Source: Nereocystis luetkeana (Eukaryota > Sar > Phaeophyceae > Laminariales > Laminariaceae). Taken from it: 64,000 bases of DNA. The notes beneath the pieces were generated by a model. That model saw only the letters and a list, made by a program, of their open reading frames with translations. It was not told the origin of the DNA and searched no databases. The stretch covers positions 8,615,824 to 8,679,823 of the forward strand of contig JARUPZ010000026.1 in NCBI GenBank assembly GCA_031213475.1, in the 5' to 3' direction. Made by a program: the position numbers and the translations under genes. Shown here piece after piece: positions 44,690 to 57,486 of the stretch (position 1 is the stretch's first letter; each line of letters begins with the position of its first letter).

Positions 44690-45929
44690 GAGCTAAGCGC
44701 CTCTCCCTCCAGGAGCAGCTCGTGATCTATCGCCCACTCCCAGAACAGGAGGTTCGCATGAAACTCTCTGCCAAGCTCAATCATGCAAACCTACCCGCTC
44801 GCACTACGTACGTGAGGTTCCACAACTTCCCGGCCACGCTGAGAACGTCCCTCCCCGACGCTCGCCTTCTGCTCACGGGCCGCTGGTCAAGCACCAGCCT
44901 TTTTATATCGTTGGTTTTTTCTCGCGGAAACGAGATTCTCATTGTGTGCGAATTGATAGTGAATCCTAAGGCGTTAATCGTAGAGTCCCAGTTCCTACTC
45001 TTCTTCGGGGCTTAAATGGGCGATCCCCATTCCCCCGGTCCGAATAAGCGCACGTGATCCGAAACGAGGGAGGCCGATAAAATTATGGCCGTCTTGTCGT
45101 CGTCTGAATGCTACACCCTGATTAAGAGATAGTCGTCTACGTACGTACACGGTTGCGAAAAATTGGTCGGAAATCTCTCCCCGCTGTGCGCTCTGACTTG
45201 TGCGTACTACGGAATCGGCGTGGGTTTACCCTCTTCCCATCGATATACCATCTTCACGTGGACCATCGTTTCTTTCCCCTCGTCTAATCGCTGGGTCGAA
45301 TTCAGAGTGGTGTTGCAGTGCGCGTGTTCGGTCGCGGCAGACATGACGCCCCAGGAACCCGGCGATCCTTACCATCCGAAGGTTAATCGAAAGTCGATCA
45401 CAACCAGATATTTTACAGTGTAGCACAAGTTGTGAGCTTGGTCGGGTTCGACCCGCACGTTCCTGAAGGCGTCCGACACATGGGCCTTTCTCATCAATAT
45501 CCTCTCTACTGGGAGATTCTTTCTCAGTGCCACGAGTCTGTCAAGAAACTTGGGCAGCGCGTGTGCGTACAGTCGTTGGGGAATAGTGTCAGGGTCAGTA
45601 TCTCCGTTGAGCCCACCTTTCTTCCCTCGACGCTGCTCATCCAACGATACATCATTTATGATCCTGACCGTGTGGGTGACTACGGCCGCCAACGGGCATA
45701 CTCGTACATTGGGGATTTCGCGCGCAGCTGATTTTTGTATTACTAAGCATTTCTGTCGTCTTACCTCTTCGCCGATTTTTTTCCCGACCGCTGGCACATG
45801 TTCGTTGACACTGGGGTGGCTTCCGTACTGTAATACGCGCTCTAGATCTGCGCCTGTCGCTGCCGCGTGTACAGGTACCCCTCCTGTGACTATCCTGACT
45901 AGCTCGTCCACTGCCCCGAACCCTTTCAA
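44690..45929 (-). pseudogene. reverse transcriptase part of YR element 3 (fossil)
   Basis: Blocks include HPSVNEHVPAVGKKIGEEVR, RVCPLAAVVTH, GLNGDTDPDTIPQRLYAHAL, HVSDAFRNVRVEPDQAHN, VVIDFRLTFGW and a YVDD-type active-site box near 45135. This is the DIRS/Ngaro RT order. Fossil, broken. Confidence 0.8.
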
Positions 45930-45956
45930 GTCTCCGAAGTACCGTCGTATGTGTAC

Positions 45957-46640
45957 GGGGACTATCGGTGGTGCAACCAGAGATCGGTGAGGCCTGCTGC
46001 ATCGAAAACGGTCAAAATGACGGTCATCATCTTCGCAAGGCCTTCCGCTGACGTGGAACCAATGTCCTCATTATTCGCGTACATCATACCCCATGCTGCC
46101 CTCAGTACGCAAGCTGGTGGGCCAACCTTCGCTCCGTCCTCGCCGAGGTCCTCCTCGAGGTGAACTAAGCCCCAGAAAATATATGGGTTTTCACTGAAGC
46201 GTACCTGCACGGCGTGTATCACAGCAGCGTAGAAGACATTGAACAGAAATGACGACAAGAGACATCCTTGCCGCAGCAGGTGACTTACGTCGAACCATCC
46301 CGAGTGCTCTCGCCGTCACCCGTATGCACGCGAGCTCGCATGCCTTCGTGAAACTGGCGGAAAACGGGGAGCATCTTGTCTGGTACGCCCAAGCGTGCGA
46401 GAACCACCCACAGCAGCCCGCGGTCGACGGAGTCATACGCTTTCTGTAGGTCGATAAAGCACATGTACAAAGGGATTTTTCTACCTCGTCCGAGTTTTTG
46501 CAGTCGGCGCACGACGAACAGCATGTCGACCGTTGACCGTGCTGGGCGAAAGCCGCACTGTTCCTCGGGGAGTACCCCTTTAGCCTCGCAGTAGTTACTG
46601 AGGCGGGACGCGACCAGTTTCAGCAATGTTTTCCCTGAAT
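45957..46640 (-). mobile_element. LINE fragment (RT region)
   Basis: Minus-strand RT fragment related to the intact [44 protein letters not shown] and [20 protein letters not shown] (46626-46290) are followed by a YANNEDIG segment near 46070, where motif C has changed from YADD. At least one frameshift separates the two blocks, near 46290. Its left edge coincides with the right edge of YR fragment 3. It is more distant from the 18-22 kb LINE than is the 49-51 kb copy. Confidence 0.8.
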
Positions 46641-46741
46641 GGGCAACAAGCGAAATACACCTGCTTTACTGAGTTTTGCAAGTTGCATGATAAGATGTTC
46701 GCGCATATTCTGAACTCATATTGCACGGAATTTCCTGTCTG

Positions 46742-46832
46742 CTTTTTAGGTACCGCAGCACCCTTTTGCGGATAACTTACCCAGAATTTGAGATGTTTGT
46801 CCCCGAACCAGGACTGCAGTACTGAAAGAGTC
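46742..46832. mobile_element. TTAA-type foldback MITE, copy e (decayed)
   Basis: GTTTGTCCCCGAACCAGGACTGCAGTACTGAAAGAGTC-like right arm with a poorly preserved left arm. The most eroded member of the 3113-3199 family here. Confidence 0.5.
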
Positions 46833-48879
46833 AAGGATATAGGTGAGTGACTCCCCTGGATGCTACCCTAGGGTCAACAAGACAATTTAAATAGTCATTC
46901 TGCGCAGTTATACTATACAACCCCAATAAGGGAGAGAAATATGACGTCGAAACATGTTGAAATGTTTTCTGACTAGTGGCTTTACAAATAAATAGCGATT
47001 GAATTATGCTTGGTTGTTGTATAATCAGATGGTTATAAAAGCGTTTTTAAGTGTGATGCACCTGGTAGGTACTCTGACCTCTAAACAGATACTCGTACTG
47101 CGGTCCTCAAGGGGGTATTAAAAAACCCTCGAACTTTAGAACTTTCGTAATTAAAAAACATTATGAAATGGGTCAGCTGTGGGTTCGACTGATACAATGG
47201 TCGGCACCCAACTTTGCACGGTACGTTACACGCCTCGTCACTACCCCATTAGTACACACACTTGTAGAATAATAAACGCACGCGTAACCGTTCTTCCCTG
47301 GCCGCGCCATAACAATCAACAATAACCAACAAATTTAAGCTGCTTGATTAATCGTGATTATTCTTGAGTAAAAAAAACAACCACGGAATTATTGTCTGAT
47401 CAAAATGATAAAAACGTGTTTAATCATGATTATTTTACCAGGTAGTTGAATACCAACCCTCGAAAGGGTGACAAATGTAACTTTCCGCAGGAATGTGGCG
47501 TTGTTGGAGTCGTGTTGGAATTATAGTTTCGAGGGGATAGGGTAAGAGTAGAAGCTGCGACTGCCTTCGTAACTGCTGGAGTGCAGTGTCGTGAAACGAA
47601 AAAGCTGCTGTGCTTGTCACAGAAGGAGTTTGTTTTTGATACCGGATAGATACTGTAGTCATTGCATCACAGTAGTAGAGATAGCGTGCCAATGGCAGCA
47701 TTGATCAACTTTCTCGATTTTGCCGAGCTGGGGATTACGAAGAAGCGATCTCAGTTTACTTGTTTCCCACACTCCAGCAGCAGGATCAGCCCATCTCATG
47801 GCATGATGACTTTCCGCAAACGCTGGGGCAAACGCCTCAGGAGACGGCCGAAGCCGGGGGTGGAGGGCAAGTTGGAAACAGTAGTCTACACTATTTGACT
47901 CTAAGATCTTTCGTGGCGTGGCTACTCGTGTGGTACCACCATGGCATCACAACGGCATCCCATGGAGTGGCATGTCATGGGTGGTACCATGTCAACTCCC
48001 GCGGTGATCGCCAAGGCACTCCATGGAAACCTTACGGAATGTCATGGCAACCGCCACGGCACCCCAATGCCCACGGCACCCAGGTTAGGGTTGCGGTTCG
48101 GGTTGGGGTGGAGGTCCGTGGAAGGCTGCGTGGTATGCCGTGGAAGATGCTGTAGGAGGTTTGGCCGCAGGTGGTGCCACGGTATGCCACGGAATGTCGG
48201 AGAAATGGACGATAATGTACACGAAATCGATGAGCCGGCTGTTTCTGGCCGATCCACATAGAACGGAAAGATGAAATGAGCAATGTCATACTCGTACACG
48301 GGTCGGCCAGAGGGCAGCTGCACGCCCGATTTGTTGCTTAGCCTAACCATTTACCGTCATCTCAGTCCTCTGCTCGAATTCGAATTTACGTTGAAGGCGC
48401 ATTCTCGTGGATTCAGAGCGCATACCGAATATACACCGGTATACCTGAGGTATGAAGCAGCAGTAACCGACTTCCAAAAGCGTGCCAATTCCTTGGAGTG
48501 GGCCGAGGAAGTCCGCCAGGGCCTGGGACGGTCTACGGACAGTCACACGACCATCGAGCTTCGGGCTGTGTAGAGAGGGAACCTTGCGCGGTCCGACCGG
48601 TGGCCTGCTCGCTCTAAGGACCGCGTGGGGTAGGGGGGATGGTTCGTCTTCTTAACCCTGACGGAAAGGAGTTCACCCCTCAGTCGGGACGGGTACATCA
48701 CCGCAGCAGGAGCGCTACGTGGGCAGCCGGGGTAGTGGAGAGGCTGGACACAACGTGGGTATGCATGCAAGACAGGAAGGATGAGAGTGTCAGTGTTGGC
48801 TGGGACGACTGCACCCAACCAATGGAAACCGTGGCGCGACCTGGGATATAAAACGGACAGCAACATTCACAATGCAGAA
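46833..48879. other. Non-coding stretch with CATGG-rich repeat
   Basis: 47935-48200 holds many scattered variants of GGCATNCCATGG and CATGGNATGCC, a degenerate palindromic repeat field. Near 48083-48115 are G-rich, telomere-like variants (GGTTAGGGTTGCGGTTCGGG). The open frame 48283-48573 (96 codons, plus) has no recognisable motif. No supported gene. Confidence 0.4.
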
Positions 48880-51290
48880 GAAAAACAATAAAAAGAAGCA
48901 TGAAAGGAGGTGGGGCGAGCCTCACAACGGCTGGCAAGGAAAGCAGCACGTAAGGCTCGAAGGAGGCATCTATGTCGGTAGCGGCCTACATTATGCGTAC
49001 CCTGGATGTAAAGGGGAAGGACGGGTACGGATAAGAGGAAGACGACAAAGCAAAGCCATAAAAAAGGCAGAAAGCAAAAACCGAGAAATAACATACAGAC
49101 ACATAAATAGGGGCAAACGAGGAAAACGGAAAGAGGGAAACAAAGATTAAAGGGAACTGAAGGAAAGGACACAAAGGGACAAAAGGGGCAAAACGGGGCA
49201 AACCGGGGCGGGGGAGATATACTAGACGAAAGGAAGGCACTGCTACATGCAGGCAAGCAAGCTGCCCGGGTGGCACCTTGCTAGTTACTCCTGTCCCGAA
49301 GAAGAGAGCGCATCGTGACGATGACGGCCCTAACCAGTCGTCCGTCTGTTGGGCAGACCACCCCCCCCCCTCCTTCTCACTCCCCCTTTAGTCCGCATTT
49401 CGCCCCCCCCGTCTTCCTTGCCCTCCTGCGCACGTGCTTTCGATTCAACGATCGTAGTCGCGATTGCAGCCATCTTGTGCCGTTCTACCGATGCCTCCTT
49501 CTCATCAGTATGTGTGTTTTGCATGCAGACCTCCGCCCCTTCCTCAACCTGTTGGGGCCATCTGTCGGCTTTCTGTGCTGCCTCGCGCCAACTTTCGAGC
49601 TTGACGCCGATTTCCTTGAGGTCTTCCTTAAGGTGCCTTATCCAGTCCAACTTATCTTCTCATGAGTAGCCCTTACCCCCAACCATCTCCCCAAACATCA
49701 CCCTCTTCGGTAGACGCTCTTCTCTCATGCGCGTCACATAATCCGCAAACAATAGTTTACATCTGTGCCCCATCGTCTCTACGCCCTCGGAGGTTGTCCG
49801 GAGAAGCGGGTTGGGATAGGATATAATGTGGTCTTCGCGTATTTGTTTTCGCCAGCCGAGGCATCGGAGGAACACCTTGTGGCGGACCTCCCGTAGTCTG
49901 CCGCCATCCACCTTACTCGGGGTATAATAAATAGCGCATATTTAGAGCAACATTTCGATCACCTCGGCTCTCGGCATCCGCATCTTCAGGCGTAGGCGCA
50001 CACCCGGGCCGTCATAGAAATTCATCATATACCGCCCGAAGCACGCCAATGCCCTCTGGAGTCGACGCGTCACCTCGATACTTCTGTTCGTCGAACACTC
50101 GCTAATAGCCCCGCCCAAGCACACAAAACCGACTGTTTGTTTGTACAATTGGCCTGCTGCTTTTACGGTGTGGGGCACGCTCTCCCTATCTTTCGTTTGC
50201 AGTTACATTATCTCCGTCTTGGCGGCCGCGACCGTCAGGAGGAACGCGGCGCATGCAGACACGGTCACCGTCGTCATCCTCTCCAGGCCGTTAGGTGAAC
50301 GCGATACAATGCTCGCATCGTCAACATACAGCATTGACCACGATGTCTGGGTCTCTTTATCCTTCCCCTGACAGTCGGCTTGTCTGGCCCGTGCCTTCCC
50401 TCTCTTGTTTTCCCCCTTCTTATTCAAGCGTTGGAGTTGCACCAGGCTGTCCGTGATGGCTTCGTCAGGGGCGAGGCGTTCCTGCGTCACATGTAGTGCA
50501 CCCCTGTGAAAAACCTGTAGAACAGCAATGGCGCTGGAACACATCTTTGCTGAAGACCCTGCTCCACGGCGAACATATCTGAGCACTCCTTATCGTCCTG
50601 CCGCACACACACATGCTCGCATGCCGTCGTGGAACCGGCGGATACACGGCGAGGGATTCTAGGTGCCACGCCAAAGCGAGCCAAGACAGTCCACAGGAGG
50701 GTTCGGTCGACGGAATCCTAGGCTTGGGTGAGGTCGGCAAAGCACATAAACAGCGGGGTGTCCTTCTTCCTTGCCAGTTCCTGCAAGCGACGCTTCACGA
50801 ACATTATATAGACCGTCGAACATCCGAGCCTAAAGCTCCACTGCTATGCTTGCAGGAGCCCTTCCCGTTCGCAGTAGTCGCTGAGGCAGCGCGCGATGAG
50901 TTTGAGGAGTATTTTACCGGCGTACGCGACAAGGCAGATGCGACGATCGTTTCCGCAATCCGTCCTGTCTTTCTTCTTGTGCAGCACGTCAAGCGTTGCA
51001 TCCTTTCATTGCTGCGGCACTACCCGTCCTCTCCACACAGCGAGGTTGATCTCGTACAAACTTCTTAAGGTGTCCTACTAAAAGTCTCCTTCGTCGGCCA
51101 GGACCTTTAAACGTTCAGTTGGGAGACCATCAGGCCCAATCGCCTTTTGCAGTTCGCCATCGCCCGTATCACGTCTTCCACCTCGTATAGTACCTAGATG
51201 GGGAGTCATCAAGCGAACTGCACGAGGGCCAGACCTCGTCGACGATAGTTGGGTCGCGAGGGTCGAGGGTCGATAACTTTGTGTTTAGCA
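48880..51290 (-). mobile_element. Decayed paralogue of the RTE-like LINE
   Basis: Minus-strand copy aligning with 17830-20100 at about 75-80% identity. It covers the 3' UTR part, the C-terminal block (LPKRVMFGEMVGGKGYS near 49680), the RT (VDDASIVSRSPNGLERM near 50290, in place of YADD) and part of the palm upstream of it. It has several frameshifts and stops (frames 49330-49650, 49660-49911, 49942-50178, 50203-50586), and the endonuclease half is missing (5' truncated near 51290). Confidence 0.88.
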
Positions 51291-52520
51291 GCTTATTGAA
51301 CCCCCTCAACCTGCCCGCCTATTATTTAAAATAGTGGCTAACGACTCCTTAATTTGAAAGTTCATGTGGCAACATCAATTGCCCGGGTGTGAACGTCAAT
51401 ATGACAACATCAGTCGTCCTAGTAATAGCATCGAATAGCAGTCAGAATACCTACGTGTCTTCCATCGAAAGAATGGCCAAAAATGAATTGTTTGAAACTT
51501 TATATCTCGGAAACAAATGGTGCTATTATATCAACTATCTACATATGAATGACGAAGTATTATTGCGACAAGTATGAAGCACGCGTATACGTCGGGCTTG
51601 CTTCTGACTTTTGACGTTGATTTCAAATTATGCCCGAGGAAACATATTGCACTTACAAAAGTAGATAGACCTTCGCCCACTTAATCAAAACGCAGAACTT
51701 CATTCGCCGCTTTCCGGCGTCGTCACAGCCTCACAGCTCAAGAATTAAAGTACGCGCAAGAGCGTGGCAAGCAAGTGAGTCAACGCGTAACCATGTTTAT
51801 GCGATTGGTGGTGGAAATAACATCACGCAATTCAAGATTGACTGATGTGGCGCTTAGTGATGCATTCAAATGCAACCCGTCCCGCCCTCGCCGGCTCGCG
51901 CATACACGTACACTTTAGTTGCCGCTATAATTGACCTTCGATTTGAAGGTCGAGCAAAGGTCTATATATCGTCAGCTACCTTTATTTTCGGAAAGTGACT
52001 GGCCTCGAATACACGATTAAATTTACAGTGAAATAAAAGGCAGTTAATATATTAATGGTGTTGCATAAAACCTTCTTGGTGTATGTATACCTCGTGGCGT
52101 AGCGCCTGGTCAAGCGCGTAGGTACATCGCGCCAGTCACGGTATGACCTGGATGTATTGTCCTCGTACGGAGCTCAAGAACTTCTAGAGGCAGAGTGATA
52201 AATCAGTTCATTTTGGTCCTACCGATGCTACTGACCTTTTACATAATAGGTAGATAACTTTTGCCGGCAGGGTGGTAAATCAATTTATTATTGTCCTCCT
52301 GGTGCTGTAAAGGTTGCCATTACAACAGTACATACCGGTATACAGCAAGCAGTAGCACTATTAATAGTGCCAATACTACTAGAAACTATTATTGTGGCAC
52401 TTTTTGGGCACTCGGTGCGCCCTACCTTGTTTCGTGCTTGACAACAGCAAGCAGTATGTAGGGGGGGAATATTTGTACGAGCAGTATACACACGGGCCAA
52501 GTATTCGTACGTATCTACCC
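51291..52520. other. Anonymous stretch
   Basis: No gene is recognised. A short hairpin (GACCTTCGATTTGAAGGTC, near 51943-51961) is the only structure seen. The open frame 51389-51577 has no motif. Confidence 0.4.
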
Positions 52521-52583
52521 TGCGACCACGGACTGCATTTTATTATCGTTGATGTGAACAACAACAACGACAACAACAACAAC
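52521..52583 (+). mobile_element. Short LINE 3' tail
   Basis: TGCGACCACGGACTGCATT, then sequence like GTTGATGTG, then (AAC)n ending at 52583. It matches the last about 45 bp of the LINE at 17651 in plus orientation. An extreme 5' truncation. Confidence 0.7.
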
Positions 52584-52912
52584 GCATGATACTAAGAACC
52601 ATCAGGCACAGAATATCAGGGATATAATAACATAATTAGTGGTCCGATGTCTGTTGGACGCAGATCAACACGCCTGCAGCGCGTGTTGCGTGCCTCCGGC
52701 GCTCTCCGTAGGCCTCCCCCGCGGTGCCACCAGGAGGGTCCCCGGAGGCCCCTCCGGGAGTGCCGCTAGAGGCCAAAACATCGCGATAATATATATATGC
52801 TCTAATATATCCCCGATAAACCAAGTAACAAAGTGCGTTTCAACCAGAACCTCGGAGAGGCGTGTATCGGGATCATAACCTAATATATTTCGTTCTACTA
52901 CTATACAGGCGA
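52584..52912. other. Non-coding stretch
   Basis: A GC-rich patch at 52680-52770 with no recognised gene, then AT-rich sequence. Confidence 0.35.
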
Positions 52913-53022
52913 CTATTACGGGGGCCACTGTTAACAGGACCAAATATTGTTGGTAAAAATGGTTAAACATATAGGTTTTTATGTATACCATAGGTCCTGT
53001 TAACTATGGACCCCCGTAATAG
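52913..53022. mobile_element. CTATTACGG-ended MITE, copy 1
   Basis: A 110-bp palindromic element. The ends CTATTACGGGGGCC and GGACCCCCGTAATAG are inverted, followed by GTTAACAGGACC facing GGTCCTGTTAAC, with a conserved centre (CCAAATATTGTTGG, TATAGGTTTTTATG). The sister copy is at 60142-60256. A TA or TTA target is compatible with the ends (Tc1/mariner-like), but the superfamily is not settled. Confidence 0.75.
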
Positions 53023-53185
53023 AAAAGGGGTCAAGAGTGAATTTGAAGAACCATGTTTCCAAAACAAATGCGGCCTGTACGGCGAACCAAAAAGGCCGCA
53101 ACAGTTGTTTGGGTTGGAGCTCATTATGTCCTTTCGGCATATCATACCACGGTCGTGTATGTGTAATGTATACGTTTATACGAAG

Positions 53186-53522
53186 TTTTTTTTTTTTTTT
53201 TCTCATCCTATTCATTATCTTCGCACATCTTCTTCTCTCTCTCCTTCCAACTCGTAACTCAGATCCGGGGTCACATAGCAGGTTTTTCTCCCCCCTTCCC
53301 GCTACGGTACGTGCCTTCATTTTTATCGCGAGAAGATTTCAGCCTTTTCTTCCCTCGTCGACTCGCATCGAATTGTGCCTACCCACGCTGCAAGGCGCTC
53401 TCAACAATTGAATCCTTATTTATTTTTTGCAAATAAAGTCAAAGTCCGACCCACCTGGGGCTCGAACCCAGGACTCAAACAAGTAGAATTCGAGGTTAAC
53501 CACTTGAACCACCGGGGCGACC
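53186..53522 (-). mobile_element. tRNA-derived SINE, copy 3
   Basis: Minus-strand copy of the 1056-1386 family. Its tRNA-like head is at about 53440-53522, and the poly(A) is seen as 16 T at 53186-53201. It is about 95% identical to copy 1 and retains the spacer AAAGTCAAAGTCCGACC that copy 1 has partly lost. Confidence 0.87.
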
Positions 53523-55338
53523 GGGTTTTGACAAATAATATACCAGGTACCATGTATAATACAAACCTTAGTTTTGGGGCTGGGGCCAGAATCAGGTACA
53601 CCTGAGCACGTTTGGGCCAAAATCAGTCACCAGGTACGTACTAAAACCAACCAAAAAACGCGCGCCACTATTGATAGTGGTTGGTCCATGGAGGCCCATT
53701 TTTTCAAAACTGCCTTCGAACATAGCGTGTGGCGCCCAAAATCTGAATTGGTTTGTTTTCTATGGCCTCAACATGCTTCGACTGACACGAAAATACTAGG
53801 TTTCAGTGTGGAACACTCGGCCCTACATACACCCTTGACAGCGCACGTTTCGCCTTGCTTGACACGTTTCCTTTTTTTACCTTTCTTTGGTGTACCATGT
53901 ACTCTACTTGTTACAATGATCTGTCCTCTGTGTGCATAATAAACGACCAGAGAATAATGGCCCTAGCACCAGCCGCTCCCTCGGTGGATCCCCCTTTCAG
54001 GCCGCCCGCTTTACGAGCTATTGTTCGCAAGCTTCTTCTGCTGCCAAGCTAGAGTGTGTGCGTGCGTGTGTGTTCGTGCGCCGGACGCTCTGTTTTCCAA
54101 GTAATTGTGTGCGTTACCACTGGAAATGACGTGCCTTTTTGCTAGCAGGTTTCGAAACTTCGCCTGCGCAGGCGGTTCTACGGCGGCTGACTTTATACAC
54201 AAGAATTGTGCAACGAGGGACCACAGACGCATACGCAGAGAAACAACAGTATATGTATGGCCTTTCTGATTGGTTCATAACTGACCAAAGTCGTTTGAAC
54301 CATAGACAGAGTAGACAACGCCAGGTAAACCCTGGTCAAAAACCAGTTAGGATGTCAGCCTGGCCAATAGCAGGGCCCCTGGCGTGTGGTTTGTACTTGT
54401 TTTGATTATAGTATGTGACTGTTTTGGGCCTAAAAATAGCGAGGTATTCCTAATTTTGGCTGAAGTCCTTTGTTTTGCCCGGGGTTCTGACTCATCTCTA
54501 TGGGAGTTTGGTACCCCACTGCCATGTGGCTAGCGACTGCTGTGGTGCTGGCGCATGGCAATGGGGCTGCCATGAGACTGCCCTTAGAGGTTGGATTACC
54601 ATCATGTCCCGTCCCTGCGTCCTACAGATATTTTTCAACACAAACCACCTAACATTTGGTCAGGGCCATGGTTGACGTTAGCGCTATTAATAGTTCCATG
54701 AAATAAATGAGCGGCAAAATTTTGCTTATACACTCACACTCCGTCCATTCGCCCCTTTGCGCTGCTTGGGTTAGTTGAAACGGACCGGCTTGGTGGACTT
54801 ATTTGAAACAATACTACTCTTAGTACTCTAAAATATTGGTTATCGCGCAATGGGCTACCGAGAGCTTTCTTGTCGTGCGGACAGGTCGACTCTGTCTGCC
54901 TTTTTGATGCGATCGGGTACTACTACTAATACCAAATCACAATATACATGTAGAAGTAAGATAAAGACAGACAGACGTGTCTGCATGTAGGGAGTGTAAT
55001 AGATTTTGACGCCATATCATATCAGGTATGCCATACGAACAGTACACCTGGTCTAGCCTGGTCTGGTACGTCCTGTACATAGCCTACTGCTGTAGTATTG
55101 GATACCAGGTATAATATAGTTGTAGGTCTTGAACTGGCGAGGGTTCACGGTATATGACTACTGTAACACTACCGGTAACCGTAAGCCATCCATCAATAAT
55201 CAATTCGAGCCGTGTAGCTGGGCGCGCCCTGCGTGCGCCGTATATATCGCCAGAGCATGCTTGTGATTCAGACTCCACTCTAAACTACATTGAACCCTAC
55301 TTCACTATTTATTTGCTTTCAATAGTGAACCCTATGTA
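53523..55338. other. Anonymous stretch
   Basis: No gene is recognised. Open frames at 53574-53939 and 54139-54405 lack motifs and typical coding bias. A GTGTGCGT run is at 54054-54080. Confidence 0.4.
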
Positions 55339-55395
55339 TGCGACCACGGACTGCATTGTATTGTGGCGATGAGTTAATGTGATACCAACAACAAT
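55339..55395 (+). mobile_element. Short LINE 3' tail
   Basis: TGCGACCACGGACTGCATTG, then GAGTTAATGTGA and CAACAACAA. It matches the LINE 3' terminus in plus orientation. TAT-containing sequence flanks both sides. Confidence 0.65.
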
Positions 55396-56689
55396 ATACA
55401 CATTTCAGCGCAACCCGGGAAGGGTAACGTCCCATCTCCCACTTACAAACCCAACAGACCGGGAACCAAAGGAATAAGCCCCTGGGTCGTTGCCGACGTG
55501 CACGGTGTAGAAACCCCAACTCCGGGTACATCATTTTTGGCTGGGATTTTATGGGCTATGACAGTAAAAAAGGCCAAATTTTAGCAAGGCGGTCCCCGCG
55601 TCCCCGCCCATTGAGGGCTAGGAGGCTCAGCAGCTTCGAATGCTGCCATCTAACAGAGCTGTTACCTATAATAGTTGTGATGTACCTCTGGTATGATAGT
55701 TATACAGTCAAAACATGGTTCACCGTCTACGACGTAAGCTTGGCGTAGCCTATTGATAATATATACCAGGGCAGCGCGTGAAGTTGATACAGCAGCTAGC
55801 TATATATATAGGCTCATATCAGGTAGTCAGCACTTTGTAGCCGTAAGTAAGTACGTCAATCATGGTGTTAATGGTACGTTATTATTAATTATCAATTTCA
55901 TTCGAGTATAATAGGCACGTTTGTTCAAGACGCACACGTTCAGCAGTAACAGTTGTAGGCATACCAGTACAAAAGCCAACATACGCATGTATGTGCGTAT
56001 ACCACTCTGATATGGGTAATTTCATTTACGTGCGTGCGGAGGCGGCATGGCAGGACTACAAATATTGTGGGCAACGCACCGCTATCGCTACAGCACCGCC
56101 ATTTAATAGTTAGAGTAAAAAAATACACAATTTCAGGTACTTATCATGGAAGCCTCTAGCATATATAGGCCCAACAAAACCCCCAAAGCACCCACCACGG
56201 TGCGTTGTATCTCAAAAACCACTGCATGAATCGAACCTGTTGCCTGTTTCAAAAACCCGCTTAATGTTAGGTTTTCCATGGATTCCACATGACAAACATA
56301 TATATGTATTATTAGTGTATCCTTCAAAAAATATATTGGGACCCCCCCCCCCCGCCGCCCTTTTGAGTCTACCTGGTACCTGGTGTATGTTAAGGGCACG
56401 CTATATATAGCACCCTCAGGTCTGCGTCGTCAAGACCCCGCGCGTAGACGTTTCCACAAGATATGTACGTACGTAATAATACTTGGGATTAGAGTAAGGG
56501 ATTTGCAACCAAGATCCGTAGTTTGTGGTTGTAAAATGGTTTATGCAAATATACGAGACTCCTGGGGTTTTTCTTAATCGCACTTGGTAGCACTTAGTTG
56601 GGCGGAATAACTTACTACGCATCAGGGGGGTGGATTTGTTTTTCCTGCGCCACCTGCGACGACAGCTGCCCAGGAGATGTATTATATAC
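55396..56689. other. Anonymous stretch
   Basis: No gene is recognised. A C-run is at 56344-56353, with scattered TATATA motifs. The minus-strand frame 56416-56832 runs into the duplicated module and shows no motif. Confidence 0.35.
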
Positions 56690-57310
56690 CATAGGCCTGG
56701 AGAACAGCATTCTTCCAGTAAAGGCCATTTCTTTGTCGGTGATGTAGCCATTGTGCTTTGCTCCCTTCCTTGCGTGAACAAAAAACCTTTTGTTTGGCGT
56801 TTTTGGGAGTTGTATGTGCTACTCGCTCGCAACTAACTTGGAATGCACAAAAACACCTCGTGAGTCGTTTCTCGCCTCCTACGGTTGCCGTCCGGGGCAC
56901 CCGACCCCCGCACACTCCCCATCAGGAGCGCTCCTCACTCTCGCGGGCTGTCGTTTCCTGTGAGGAGCTGTATTTCTGTCCGCAAGTGATGTGCAAACGT
57001 CCAGTTGGGCGTTGTTTTTTGTCTCCTTTCATGCTTCCCGAATTTCAACCAATTCCGACCATTCATTGGTGCACCGCTAAGTAGAAATTGAGGCCTCTGT
57101 TGACAATGGGCGGGAGATCAATCTCGAAGCAAACACAAGCTGTTGTGATTGATGCGAACCTCTCTGAAGTCACCGTCGCTCTCCGGTAAGCACGAACCAG
57201 CCGAAGTTTGAAGTGCAGCGTATGAATATTTTGATGTTTTTTTTCTGTTCCGATAAAACCTACTGGTAAGAAGTAAGTGTAGAGATTAGCGTGACCAGAA
57301 ACCCGGGGAC
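56690..57310. repeat. Duplicated module, copy 1
   Basis: Matches 58310-59310 at about 70% in blocks: GGTGATGTAGCCATT, GTGCTACTCGCTCGCA, CACACTCCCCATCAGGAGC-like, GTGAGGAGCTG, AGATCAATCTCGA and AACGAACCAGCCGAA-like. The second copy carries extra sequence in its middle (58690-59080). Neither copy has a shared long frame, so it is probably a decayed dispersed repeat. Confidence 0.6.
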
Positions 57311-57486
57311 CAAGAGACGCTTCGGTGTCAGCGTGGCCTTAAAGGCCGCCGTATTAGGGTAATGTCAGTTATACTGCTGTTGGTAATGCGAGCTCTGAAA
57401 ATTGACTTTCAATTCCTCGGCCGCTTGTCTCTCCCGCCGTACTATGTGTCCCGCTATCCCCGCCGCCGTACGATGTTGTAGGTACG

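Larger units (their letters stand above)
43070..45950 (-). mobile_element. YR retroelement 3, fragment (fossil)
   Basis: Minus-strand fragment with, from the right, reverse transcriptase (45929-44690), RNase H (44495-44094) and tyrosine recombinase (43884-43080). The order matches element 2. No A or B repeats were found, and both ends abut other elements, so it is truncated at both sides. Broken, with many interruptions. Sequence differs enough from element 2 to be a separate subfamily. Confidence 0.8.
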
